Positions 11,291-24,700 of a DNA stretch of 64,000 bases are shown here, piece by piece. The notes below the pieces were generated by a model, which searched no databases, was not told the origin of the DNA, and was given only the letters and a program-made list of their open reading frames with translations. This DNA is from Diphasiastrum complanatum (Eukaryota > Streptophyta > Lycopodiopsida > Lycopodiales > Lycopodiaceae). The DNA is taken from assembly GCA_029204225.1 (NCBI GenBank), contig CM055096.1:66750370-66814369 (forward strand), read 5' to 3'. The position numbers and the translations under genes were made by a program. The first letter of the stretch is position 1, and every line of letters begins with the position of its first letter.

Positions 11291-14200
11291 AAGATGCAAT
11301 AATAATACTTGGTTGGAGAAGGAGCTCGGGAAAAGTAAATAACTAAAACCACTTGGAGATCAATCTATATCACTCACATCCTAGCCTTGCACCACCTTTT
11401 TTCCAATACTACATTCTCTAGTACATTAAAAAATATGCTAGTGAATTAAAGGATGCACAACAATATATGATTATCAATTGGTCTCTTTCCCACAATTCAC
11501 TTATAATTGTCAATCAAAGGTGGACTTGTCAAGACGTCATACAAACAAGGAGGATATATTCTCTGTTGGCAAACACAATTCTAGAGACAAATTTTTTGAC
11601 ATCAAATTGGCTACATAGGAAAAGTTAGCATTGGTATTAGGAAATGGAATACTTGAAAGCCTTCTTCAAGTAGGCCAAGCATAAACTACTACACTTGTAA
11701 CTACATCCAATCAAAGGCTGCCTTTGTTAGCCATCATCAAAGATCATGAATCTATCACACAAGATTTTGACTGAGAGTGACAGATTGAAATATAACATTT
11801 CACAATGCTTCTTATATCTCTAAACCTATGATTGTCTATCTTTACAATAAGGAGCAAAGAGGTTTGACATTTATGATTCATGATCTCTTTTTTGCTTTAG
11901 AAAAAAAAAAAACCCCAACAATGCCCATAACTATCATCAACACAAGTTTCACGTAAAATACAAATTTCTAGATAACTCTCAACAAAATACACATTCATAC
12001 TTGTTGTATTTCTTTGAGCTAAGTTCTATGACTTGATTGGCACTACCAATTATATGATATCTTAAAAGTAGCCCAAGTGAATCCCAAACTCTAAACCAAT
12101 TACAAAATAATTGCATTGCAAGAAAAGCACTTTTGTAATTCAAGAATTGCAATAATAACAGAAAAAATACAACTACCATTCTCGCCTGCCTCCCAACAAG
12201 ACAAGGATATCACTTTCTTAAGGAACACAAAAGTACAAATGATCTTCAAATAGGAATACATCCTATCGATCAAACTCATAACCTTAAGAGACTTGATTGT
12301 ACTTAGATTGGATTATGACTTTCATAACATGCAATTACTCAAAACCTGACAGAAGAGTATCGCTGGTAGCAAAAAACTATCATTGCAGATGGACAGATTT
12401 AGTACAAAAAAGCTGACCGCAACTGTGGGAAAAAATTATAAGTGAGAACTTCATGTCTGCTAGCACAGTAAAGTTATGTCTGTTTTACTACGATATGCCA
12501 TCTTCAACCTTACACCCACCCACAAAGTCTTGAACTGTCAACTCCATGTATAGCATGGACCAAATGATAAAACATGCACACTCACTTTGTTAGTGCCCAA
12601 GAGTAGGTGTACAGGTCACATGCATCCACATTAGCTTTCATACATTCACGTTAAGACAAACATGTTAAGTTTCTATTAACTTATTTGGAGGATTTGGCAA
12701 ACTCAATCATGATAAAAAGCCTTAGTATAGAGCCAAATGGATCAAAATGAAGCGTCTCCACTTCCTCATAGAAGAATAACTAGGACAATTCATGATTCAT
12801 GACTTCAGCTTGCTCAAAATGTAACTAAAAAGCATGACAAACTTTTGACAATGCTGATCATCTTTGTCATAAATTTCAAAAGCAAAGGGGATAAGCTGAA
12901 AACTTTCCAAGGGTCTGGAAATGCATACCAAGAAACACAAAGCAGCTTCAGGAACTCAGCTGGGGATTATGAAAACAAAATTTTGTAAATGAATGGCTAC
13001 ATTGGGCAACATTGAATGTAAAGATCGAAATCATTCTGCAGGGCCTAACTTACCAGTATCTTTCTATCTGTTCAGTAAATCGGTAGAATATGTACTCTGA
13101 ACAGCTAGTCCAAAAATAACTGGAAATTTCCGAATAATACTCATGTCCAAAACACAGAAATTACTAACACTACATTGTTAATAGTACAGAAAGACAAGGA
13201 TGAACGTGCATCTTGAACAGCCAATCAGCTTTTGTAGAACTAAAGTTAGAAACTGGAAAAACCACAGTGCATCAGATATGTCGACATTTAATTTCAGGGA
13301 TCTGTAAATCTCAATCACATCAACACAGCTGCAAAAGAACAATTTGCAAAACTTGGCAGGTGTGTAGCATTTTCCCATGAATATATAAACAATCATTCAC
13401 CTTTTAGATTGCTTGACCCATGGGCTAACCAGTACAGATGAGCTTGTCCATCATATGAAAGCTATAAGGGGCACAAAAAAGATCCATATACTTCAATGGA
13501 ATTACCAAATATGACCTATGGTTTTGGAACAGGCCTATTAATCGACATATCCTTCAGGAATTGCTACTCCATTAGCTTGGAAATTTCGAGTTATTATTTC
13601 CACAGCAATCCAGTAAGTCGAGGAGGCCGGTCTCACATGCCTGCCACAATTGTGAACCACTTCAGGGCTGAAACTCTGGCTTCTGCTTTTACTATACCTG
13701 GAAAACACCCTTTAGATGTACTTTCACCAACACTTTCTTGAAATGAGAGACTACACCCCAAAAAGGAGGGGACTATAGGAATGTTCAACCAGATGTTGAC
13801 TCTTTTCCCAAGTGTAGCTTGGCTCTTAGACATGTGTTGGGAACACAATGAAAGTCCTGAACCTTTAATTGGAACAAGAAATTGTCTTTCCATATATGTC
13901 TTCATGTAGACTCTAGAGTAACCTCCTTCATTTTAAGGAGATTGTAATGCTGCCTGAGAACACATTAATTCCGAGTATCACAACATTTAATAATCCTCAA
14001 AAAGCTCAACATTTGCTTCATCATGTTGCGCCACAAAAAACACCTGATGAGCACTCAAACATTTAAGCTTCTGAAGATTTACTATTTGGGAACATTTGCA
14101 AACTTGGTCTAGATGCTCCGCTTAAAGCGTCATTTTTCCGTTATCCAGTTCACCAGCTCAATGATCGAACTTCCCAGACAAAATATGGGACTCATGCAAC

Positions 14201-15724
14201 TGGCATTTGCAAAAGTGCACTACGATCTTCATCTTTGTGATGACTCAACCATTGTAGCATTTCAGAAGGCTAGGAACTTTCACCACTTTGAAAGGAAGTA
14301 AAACCTTGTGAATAACTCACAAGCACCAAGATTGATGAGAACAGTAGCCATGACTAGTATAAGCATTACTGTCATAAGTAGCACATGGAGCTGGCAGTGT
14401 ACTAGTAAAGAATATTCAGTTTAACACTGATTGCTGGGCATACCCTGTACTTTCAAGATGCTCGACTGTTGCAAGGAGCTTAAAGCTAGCCCAAAGTTTC
14501 CAGAATTAAAGCTTGAAAAGCAGCGGACGATAGAACTTCCACAAGAAATCCAGATTTGAGATGCTTGGTAGCAAAATTATCAAATCTCTTACCTTCTCTG
14601 CCTTCACGAACAAAAATAAAGTCAGAACTGCTAAAATTCAACTGGCATACATGTAGCATTTCCACTGTCAATCACACAGCTTTCTTTAGCACAAAATACT
14701 TTATAAAGAAAGTTTTTCATGTTTTTAACTAGAAAGTAAAATTTGGTTTTTACAAATTGCTTGCAAGCTCTCTTTTACAGTTACTTGCGTACGGTACCAA
14801 AACTTGGGATGGCATACATCTCACTCTACCTGAAGTTTCTGTACTGAGAACTTACACCACAAACATAATGGCAACAAGATGGTTTGTCCAGATTTTCAAA
14901 AGTCTCACAATAAGATTAAAATGGCCAGGCTCCACTACATGAAATCCCCATATTGTGAATCATACACAGCTTTCAAAAATAGTACCAGCTCAATGCAAAA
15001 GGACCATCACCAGGGTCCAGGAGTATACATAGGTGTCTTGAATCAGGTGAAAACAACAGAAAAATCATTATCGTCATATTGAGAGGAATAGGGGGCAATT
15101 TTCAGTTAAGCAGACAACAGAGAAAGAAGAGCTTTAAGAAATTATGCAAAGCAGAACATCATGGGGAACAAATGAAATCGCTAAGAGGGAAGACTCGAGC
15201 AAAAATCTACTTAAGATCAAGAAGTTGCCAAGACCCTACTCCTCTACTTTATTCCAATATTTCTAATCTTTCCACAAGCAGATGCTCCAATTTCACTAGG
15301 TCCACAAAAAATTCAACAATGCACAAAACAAACTGAAAATCCTGGCATTAGTTTAGAGCCAACATCATATGGAACTTGGATAGCTCACAAGTAGAAGCTT
15401 AGTACTATTCTCACTGTAGCTTTTAAGGCCAATGCTATGCACATCAGGCAAAGCACCCTTAAAGCCCTGATTTCAGACTAGGGCAGTCTGTTCCAAAGGA
15501 CAATCTGTTAGCGCTTCCAATCTAATAAAAATGGCACTTCTAATGAATGGCTACAAATATCTTGAAACAGCCAAAAAGAGAACAGTATAAGCTGCATAAG
15601 AGAAGCCAAGAATGCTAACTCTTTAACCTACATCACCTTAATCACAAGCTAATACATGTTGGACAGTTACAAAGTGTATTGCACCTAAAATCGGGAGATC
15701 AATGTATAAACGTTGATAACTCAC
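11291..15724. other. Long gene-free stretch downstream of UPF3
   Basis: About 4.4 kb of AT-rich, apparently single-copy DNA. No frame over about 90 codons shows recognisable protein features. Because UPF3 runs leftward and has an intron donor 16 nt after its stop codon, part of this stretch should hold UPF3 3'-UTR intron(s) and exon(s). I could not place an acceptor or poly(A) site. A segment near 12,510-12,560 resembles 29,040-29,095 and may be a dispersed repeat. Confidence 0.5.
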
Positions 15725-15779
15725 CTGATACTGAAGGACCCTAAGGCCCTAATGTTGACTTCGCAACCCACATTTGTTT
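15725..15779 (-). CDS. UPF3: UPF3 last coding exon with stop and 3'-UTR donor
   Basis: After a CCAG acceptor (AG at 15,781-15,780) the exon reads KQMWVAKSTLGP and TAG at 15,743-15,741. Plant UPF3 proteins end in a KQ(V/M)WV-K motif. Sixteen nucleotides after the stop a good donor follows (CAG|GTGAGTT, GT at 15,724), so the 3' UTR is apparently spliced. Confidence 0.75.
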
Positions 15780-18700
15780 CTGGATAGAGCCAAAATGTGT
15801 GCATAAACACCTTTAACATATTGCAAAAAAATTAACAAACCGGGTTCTGCAAAACACATCTAGTAATCAAATAATGCATATTATAACCTCATTGGCTGTG
15901 AAGACTACAGCTCCGCCAGCTCGTTTGGCGGACTTGCCACCATCAGGTGGCATTGTAACACCATTATGTTCTTTAACTCCTGAAATGATGCGATCTCCTC
16001 TGCTACCAGGTTTAGTAGAACCTGAATTGAAGATAAGCAGACAAACTCGAGAAATAAAACGCATTGACATTAAAAGTTCCTAAAACCCCATAAAACTTGT
16101 AAATGCTCAGCCTGTCATATTATCCATAGATTGAAAAAGGTAGCCACAGGAAATCTAAATCGTACCTGGAAAAGACAAAATGTACCATGTACTTTAAACT
16201 CCATCCTTATGTAAGTAAAAACATGAGCTAAGCTGTAAGTTGATATATTGGAACAAAAGTTACAGATTTATGGTATAACTACTATGGATCTCGCCATTTC
16301 AATAGCTTCAAGTTCACAAATGCAGTGTATACTCTCTAATGCTATTATGGCTTGCACGCTTGAGGGCTTTTTAACTGGAAGTTTCTTCTTAACAGTCATC
16401 CTTTTCGCCCATACCAAGTATATGAACACAGAACCCTATAAACTTGAACAATTCTAAAACTTCTGAGTTCAATCATTTCAGCACAGGAGTTTGAACAGAT
16501 TTCTAGGTAAGTGCCAACTCTAAGGTCACAACACAATTGACAAACCTGAACCTGGCCATAAGACTCCTGATTATTCAAACTGAGCAAGAGAGGACTCGTT
16601 TTCCTTATTATCATATCCACTTTCGGAATTTTACATTAACAGCATCCTCGGGGCTGAGATTGCCAATCAGTGACTCAATTGTTTGAGTCTGAATGCTGGA
16701 AGGACTTATGTCTTATCTTAACAATGAAGCCTAGGAGGAGTAGAGGAGTACTGCAAGCTCAGTCATGCTTGTCACGACTTCTTGTGTTCTTTTGGGTTAG
16801 GGCAATGTACTCAATATGACTGTGCAACCGGAGCCACTCTCATTAGTGATGTGTTGAGTTCTAAATCGGTAATTGAACTAGCTGACTGATCCACTAACCA
16901 AGCAGAAACTACTAAAATATGTAAAGACACCAGAAAAAGGTCTGTCCTTACCCAAAGTTAAGCTTTCACTGATAGAATCTACAATGGAACCATGATTTCC
17001 ATCAAAGCTTTCATGATCAAATGACAACCCTATAAGCTGCTGTTCTGATTCCCTTTCTCCCATGCCTGGTACTGATTTTTGGTTATAAGAGCTCTTATCC
17101 CCCTTTTCAGTTGAACTGTTACTGGAACCCGTCAATAAAGGTGGCAAGGATTCTGATGACTTCATTGAAGGTGCCATTGGCATTGAAAAATCTGCCCTTT
17201 GAGGGTTATCAGCACGGCGTCGCGGTGTCCAGACAGGACGATCAGGTCTGTCCTTATTCTTGACACGTCTTGTGTCTTGCCGATCTGATCCAGGCACAGG
17301 TGAGACCGAGTGAATTGAGGAAGGATTACTGGTTACTCCATCAGTCGGGACTTTCGACTCTAAATTGAAAAGCTGCAAACCAACCTTGGCTTCAGAAAGA
17401 GAAAATGATGTAGAATTGAAAAAGGTATGCTTTTTGTAAAATGTGCATAAAATCTGTGGCTTCATAAGTCTTTTTTCTACTTGAAGAGAATGGTTCCTAT
17501 GTTGAGTGGTATGTTCAGCTTGTACCACTTGTTGAGTTGGTAGCATCTGCTCTTTGGACAAGCTCACACCTCCTCGAGAAGACTTCGCTGCACTTTCTCG
17601 ACGATTCACCTTGGAAGTTATGTTCATTGACACACGCCCTCCAGGGGGAGAGGCACCTTGTTGCTGTTGCACTGCAGATGTTACTTTAGGAGAAACAGGA
17701 GGACGATGTTTCTGGCTAATGGCTCCACTTTCTTTATTTAAATAGGAAGAATTTGCATTAGCAAGCTCCTGCAAATTATTACTCAAAATTCAGGGATCTG
17801 AACAAAAACAAATCAAGTCACATCTAAAGAGGGAAACTGATAACACCCTAAAACAAGGATTGTCATATATCCACGAAAGCACAAAGCGAAACAAAAAGAT
17901 TGCAAATTACAGTTTGAGAATGTTCATATAAATGTATGGTAAGTTATGCATATAACGCTACAATGTATGGAATGATTTTGTTCACATTAGTATGCCCCAC
18001 AAAAAAAACCAGCAAACAAAACTGAAAACTAAAATGCACATACAAAGCACTAGAAGAAAGTGGATGCCCAAAGGATATTTGATTATTTTATAGACTTAGA
18101 AATATGATTTGAAAAGCAGAATTCAGAAAACAAATGAAGTAACAAGTGAATGAGCTGTAGTAATTTCAAGCTATGAATATAAAAGCCCCTAAAAGAACCG
18201 TGAGCTGAGTCTTTTAATGAAACACAGTAACTTACAATGGAATCCTCCTTCACTTTCTCAACAGGTTGCTTCCTCCTCAAAATTTCCCTTTTGTTCACAA
18301 TCACATCCTTTCGAACATCTGCTCCATAAAATGTACCTTCAGGAACTATCACTGCATTTGAAACTATACCAATAAAATCCAAGCAGGAAACTAGCCTCTG
18401 TTTCTCTAATTTACAATTTTCTGAACAAAAAGGTGTCACTGGAATACTATAGCTGAAATTTTGGGTTATAATTTTGTGTCATCGGGACCTCCCAAAAGTC
18501 AACTTCAAACTCTGCAGAGAGAGAGAAAATATGAGGGGGCGGGGGGAGATACTTGCTACAGTACATCTGTGAGGATGTGATCCTTGGGAACTACAATATG
18601 CAGGTCCCATGACATTCAACTTGGCCCCAAAAATCTACTTTTTTGCAAACCTTAAACTCCATAACATTTGTGGCAGCACCATTGAGATAATAGACTGCAT

Positions 18701-21700
18701 ATGGACTAGAAAATTACAAGCATAAAATACTGAGCTATAACTTCTGCCAAAACTCGCAGAGAAGAAATGAGAACTTCTGATAGCATTATCGGGACAGGTA
18801 GCAGCATAGAATACTTCAGGTTTCGCTGAACTACCTATTGCTGCATTTTCTGTCAATTCTTTGGGGCTATATCTGCTAGCAAATTCCTTCGTGCCATCTG
18901 TACTAGCGTAAGTCGAATTTCCCCTGAATGTTGGCACTGAGGAAGCAGCTTCATGTACCACCTTCTTATCTTTGACTTCATCCCTGTCATTTTTTCTTTT
19001 ACCTACAGCTTCACGATTGCCATGATATTCTTCTTTCAGAGAAGCTAAGTGGACTTCTTTTTGGGAAGCAATAGTAGGCACAGCACTATCCATGGAATGC
19101 TGTTATATGGAACACAGAAAGTCAGAAGATACTTGATAAAGGAAAACTTACAAAAACAAGCAAATCTCTAATGTGAAGATAATTTGCAACAATGATGGTC
19201 CAACATAAAATGATGCCACAAACCGGCATGAGCTGGATGAAATTGACTGACACTGGACAGTGGTTTTTCAATCCTCTCATGAAGCTGAAAAAAAGCATCT
19301 AAAATACAACAACATAAAAAGCCAACAGACAAAATAAAAGGTTTTCACTCAAAAAAGAGTGAAAGAGGTTATCCCATGATCGACTTAACTATTTTCTTTT
19401 CAATCAATACAGCTGCGGGAAGATTTAACTCACTAAATCAACCACCCAAATCACACCAGTCTTGATGCAAATTTGAAGCTCGGATGGGCAAAGATATGTT
19501 GGCCAGAATCTCTCCGAAAACATGGGAGCTCTTTTTCATAAAGACCTCTTAAAGTCTTAATACATTTGTGCCAGTACTCTTCCACTTAAATTCAGGTTGC
19601 TTCAAACTCTCCTTTATGAAAAGCAAAGAGTTCCTAGAGATAAGAGGCAGCTATTATTGCCATTTTTAGGTCAGCCAGTCACACTTCGTTCCTTGATGTC
19701 ATGCGAGGATCAGAGATGTGTCGCATTGATGATACAAGAGCTGTTCCACCTGCGGAGCGCAACATGTCCCTCTACCAGTTTCAACACCCAGATGCAGTCC
19801 CAGGATACTTCTTTTTCTCCAGACATTGACCTCAGTTAGATCCAGAGTCTGTCAGGCATTGATGTTTATTTTGTACCCATTAAGTTACAAGGTCATGCCT
19901 GCATGCTAGTTTAAGGGCCTATACCGTGTTACGAAATTCTTCTACTAGTCAAACTTCTATGCATGTAGTAGGGCGCCGAAGAGCTATAATAGGGCTCAGA
20001 TTTTAGACTTAGTAATTAGTCGAGGTTTCTACCTGTCTACATAGACACTAACTTTAGGAATTGGCTTTTTGCTTTAGCAAAGCTCTAACAGTTTACTTGA
20101 GATGAATCTAGGAAAATATTATATAAGCAGGACCAGCACCCACCTCCAGATTATCTGTAGCGAGTTTCAGCTCCTCTTATGAATCTAAGATTTAGTATTT
20201 TGCTCCATCTGTTCCTGATTGGCATGTGTGAGTGCTCATGTGATTAGTACACTCCTAACTAGGAATTTAGCATTAGATTCCAATATGGTATCAAAGTTTG
20301 TTCTCTGATCATGGAGCCTATTAAAAAAGGCACACCTGAGGTTGTTAGCAGATCACTGGAGAAGTTTCAGGACAGGGTGCACTGCTGAAGAAGAAAAGCT
20401 ACAGTAACTGCTGAAAGTCAGCTAAAGATCAGCATTACTATTGAGGCAACAGTTCGCTTATGATCTACAGATCAGATCGCTGGGATTCACTGCTGTCTTT
20501 TGAAAAAATTCTTCATTGAATAGTTCACTACTGATCAGGAAAAACTGCAAAGCATACTGCTGGTTACTTGGAAGCCCAGTTCACCATTGGACATCGTTAA
20601 TATCTTTGTTAGTTCATTATCAGATTGCTGAAGGGGCTTCTGTTGGATTGCTATTGCTGTTGCTGTTGAAGACTGCTACAGGACAGTTGCTGGAGAAGAC
20701 TACTATCTTTATCTTTGTCAATTCAATTTTTATCTCCTTGGAAGTGATCGCTGCGATTGTTAAATCGCTATAGATTGATAGATTGCTTCAGACAACTTGC
20801 TTCAGAGAGGGAGATCACATTTTGCTGAAAGGAAAAGTTTTTTTTTTTTTTTGAAAAGGACGTTGCAGCTCAGTAGCCTGCTACGGAACTCGTGGAGAAC
20901 AAGGATCGCTGCCTCTAAGTTGATGAAAGTTCACAAGTTTGCTACCTACAAAGGTTAGAACCAGAGAAGGGTATAACCAAAAAAATTTGGATGATAGATT
21001 TTGTGGAACCGACAACTTTGGAGAACCAACAAAGTTTGTGGAACCGTTAAATATTTTGAAGAACCAGCAAAGATTTTGGATGATAAATTTTGTAGAACCG
21101 ACAACTTTGGAGAACCAACAAAGTTTGTGGAACCATTAAATATTTTGAAGAACCAGCAAAGATTGTGTGGAAAAAGCAAAAATTTTAAAAATCGACAGAG
21201 ATTGTGGATTCAGCAAATTTTTTTTTTTTCAACAAAAATTTTGCGGAACCAACAAAAATATCATTGAATTATTAGTGTTATACAGTGGCAAGTTTGAATG
21301 ATACGATGTTATTAGAGGGCAGTAAGCCTGACAGTACAAATTTTAGCATCTGGAAATTCAAGATGCAAAATATTCTCGTGCACCAAGAATGTTGGGAAAT
21401 TGTTATGGGCAACGAATTTCTTCCTAACACTGAAAGGTGATATCAAGGATGCTCTTTATGTACCTAGCATAAAGAAGGACTTACTCTCAGTTTCAGCTAC
21501 TGCGAAGCAGCGTAGGATTGTGCAGTTTATGAAGAACAATGTCTTATCAAGAAGAAGAACAAAGTTATGGCACGAGAGGTTTGGACATTTGAATTATGAT
21601 AGTCTATAGGATTTGAGGAACTTTAATCTGATTACAGGGCTATCTCAAGTTGTTTCACATCACAAGTTTTGTGAGAGTTGTGTCTTTGGAAAACATCATA

Positions 21701-24700
21701 GGCAGAAATTTCCATCTAGTACAACTACAACAAGTAGTGTCAAGAACTTGTTCATACAGATGGGTATGATCCTTTGAAAACACAATCTCAATGTGTAGCA
21801 AGATATTTTATGGTGTTTTTGGATGTTATTCTAGGAAAATTGGGTACGGTATATCTTCTCAAGAATAAGAGTGAGACATTCAGAAGCTTTACTTGGTTTA
21901 AGGCACAGATGGAAAAAGAAACACGTGGACAAAATCAAGATACTTCGCTCAGATAAGGGGGAGAGTCTCTTTCTATATACTTTCAAAAGTTTTGTAAGGC
22001 CAATGGTATAAAGAGACAATTTGTATGGAAACGCCTCAACACAATGGAGTCACAGAACGAAAGAATCGTTTTAGAATAAGCAGTAGAGAATCAGACTCTA
22101 GAAGAAGCATATACAGGTAGAAAACACCTAATATAAGTCATTTGAGGGTGTTTGGGACCACTGCATATGCTCATATACCTAAGGACATGAGAAGCAAGTT
22201 GGATTGACAGGCAACAAGCCGTTTGATGCTTGGATATGACGATCAAGAAAAGGTGTGCAAGCTTTATGACATTGCAAGAAAGAAAATTATTATAAGCAAG
22301 GGTGTTATCTTTGATGAGATGGGATCTCACCAAAGATAACATCACAAAAATATCTTGTGAGGAGGAGCAAGATGATGGTATTCCTTTTATATATGACAAG
22401 CTGTTACATGATCCTAAATCAACATACATATCACCTACACCAACTCATTTGCCTAGAGAAGCCTTGGTCAAGATAGGAAAAAGGAAAGAGAGGTCAAGTA
22501 TATGGGACACTTATTCACCTCCAACTTCACCAAGCAAAAAGCATCCTACATTGTTTACTAGAAAATCAGCTAGGTGGTACTATGAGACTATCAAGTATGG
22601 AGTCATCTTAGAACAAGGAGAGTCAAGTAAACGGGGAGCTAGAAGATCAGCAAGGTTTGAGAAGTAACATGAGGATCAAGAGGATCATGAACATGAGGAT
22701 GTATATTTTGCATTCACGGCTATGGTATTAAAAATGAAAGATCCATCTACTTTGACAAAAGTTAAAAAAGAAGAAATTTAGAGGAAGGCCATGGATGAGT
22801 ACAACTTTATTATGAAAAATAGGACTTGGAGACTTGTGCATTTACCAACAGGGAAAAAGGCTATTGGTTGTAAATGGATTTATAGAACCAAGTACAAATC
22901 AGATGGTTCTATTGATAAGCACAAGGCAAGGTTAGTTGCAAAAGGGTATGCACAACAAGAAAGAATTGACTATGAGAAACATTTGATAGTATGAGGATAG
23001 TTTTGTAATTGGTGGCTCATTCTGGTTGGAATATCGACCAAATGGATGTTAAGAGCACATTATTTAATGCATTTCTAGAGGAGGAAAGCATCCAAGACGA
23101 TACATAGTCAAAGGACGAGAAGACACTGTTTGTAGGTTGGAAAAAGTCCTATACGAACTCAAACAAGCTCCTAGGGCAACACAAGGATTGATACATACTT
23201 TGAGGAGCTTGGAGTAGTGAGCCTACACTTTAAATTATGGTAATCAGATTGTTATTGTAGTGATGTATGTTAATGATCTTATCATCACAAGTGCTAATCA
23301 TGTTCTGATTCAAAATATTAAGAAAGATCTCTCGTCAGAGGTTCACATGAAAGATCTTGGTTCACTATATTACTTTCTCAAGATCGAGGTATGGAGAGTA
23401 GCACAAGGTCTATTTATTTCTCAATCTAAGTATGCTCATGAACTTCTGAGAAATTTTGGGATTTTAGAGTGCAGACCAACTTCAACTCCACATGATTGCA
23501 GTCAGTTTTTGGCTAAGCCAAATCAGGTACATTAAAAACTTCAAGATGGATACTCAAATATATCAAGGGAACTATAAAATTTGGTATCTACTATGGAAAT
23601 CAAGATGTTTTGCAATTACAGGGATATATAGATGCAGATTGGGCTGAACATGCCAAAGGTCAAAGATCTCCAAATTCTATCTCACCTTTTTCATCAGTTG
23701 CTGGATGCGGTGATCTGTGACGAGCTGATTGTGTATGTGAGCGAGTAGATTTGTGTTGATGGCTAGCTCTCAGACAGAAGGTTCAAAATCTGTTGACATT
23801 GTCTTTGGTCTTGATGTCAGAATGAAATATCCTTATCATCCTCTCATATGGACTCTATTGGTATATAATGCTAAATCATATTAGCACTCACACACCAATT
23901 AAGAACAGATTGAGCAAATTACTAAATCTGAGATTCATTAGAGAAGAGCTGAAACTCGTTACAGACCAGCCCTGAAGATTAAAGACATGTCTTGTAGTTG
24001 ATCTTTGATCCAGCAACTAATGAAAAGGATGAGATAGAATTTGGAGATCTAATCTACACCATTGCATGTGTCACTGTGTTATGTCATATGGACCATTCTC
24101 ATCTCAATTGTCAATTGTTTATTGGTACACTTGTCATGATTAACACCAATCATGATTACTGAAAGTGTCCTTTTTGAGTCCAGAAAGGGCCCTAATGGTA
24201 GGAGAACAATAATCTAGACAATTCTCAAAAGGAACAAAAAAAAGTATCAAAATTAAGATTTGTGAAGTGCGTGAAGTGTGCTCAATTGTAAGATAATAGG
24301 TGAGATAATTATTTCCATAAAGTGCTACTAGAATATGAAAGTGACAAGATCACCAAAAGCCAGAAAAATTGGGGCCTTGCATCTACAAGTCAGGGGAGGG
24401 GCCCAATAAATCATGTCAAATAGGGACCCAAGAGCCCCTTTCCCAATTTTACAATATCATGCTCTTTTTGGCCAACTCCTTAGGCTTTGGTGATATTTGA
24501 CAATTTTCAAGAGACTGCACGAGAAGCTAGGTAGCAATTCATTCTCGTTGACTGCCTAGTTTTCATTGCAATGTAGATCCTGCAAACAATCGCAAATAAA
24601 GAGAGAATGTTGTTGCTAAGATGATGTGAATAAGCTTGGTTAGAAAAGGAGATGAAGTGGAGAGTCATGATGTATCTTTCTTTTTTCCGCTATCCTGTTT

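Larger units (their letters stand above)
20283..23680 (+). mobile_element. Ty1/copia remnant 2, inside a UPF3 intron
   Basis: The order is leader (20,300-21,290, with an 89-bp tandem repeat), Gag start (about 21,290-21,410), a deletion into the GAG-pre-integrase (21,440-21,740), integrase (21,774-22,330), linker (22,340-22,667), RT (22,791-23,535) and the start of RNase H (to about 23,660). Most of Gag and the protease are lost. There is no 3' LTR. Many stops make it inactive. It is antisense to UPF3. Confidence 0.85.

Noticed and set aside
19225-19290. Possible extra UPF3 exon (LHERIEKPLSSVSQF)
   Set aside because: The T-rich acceptor is good, but the exit phase would put a stop in the next exon and no UPF3 motif is present.
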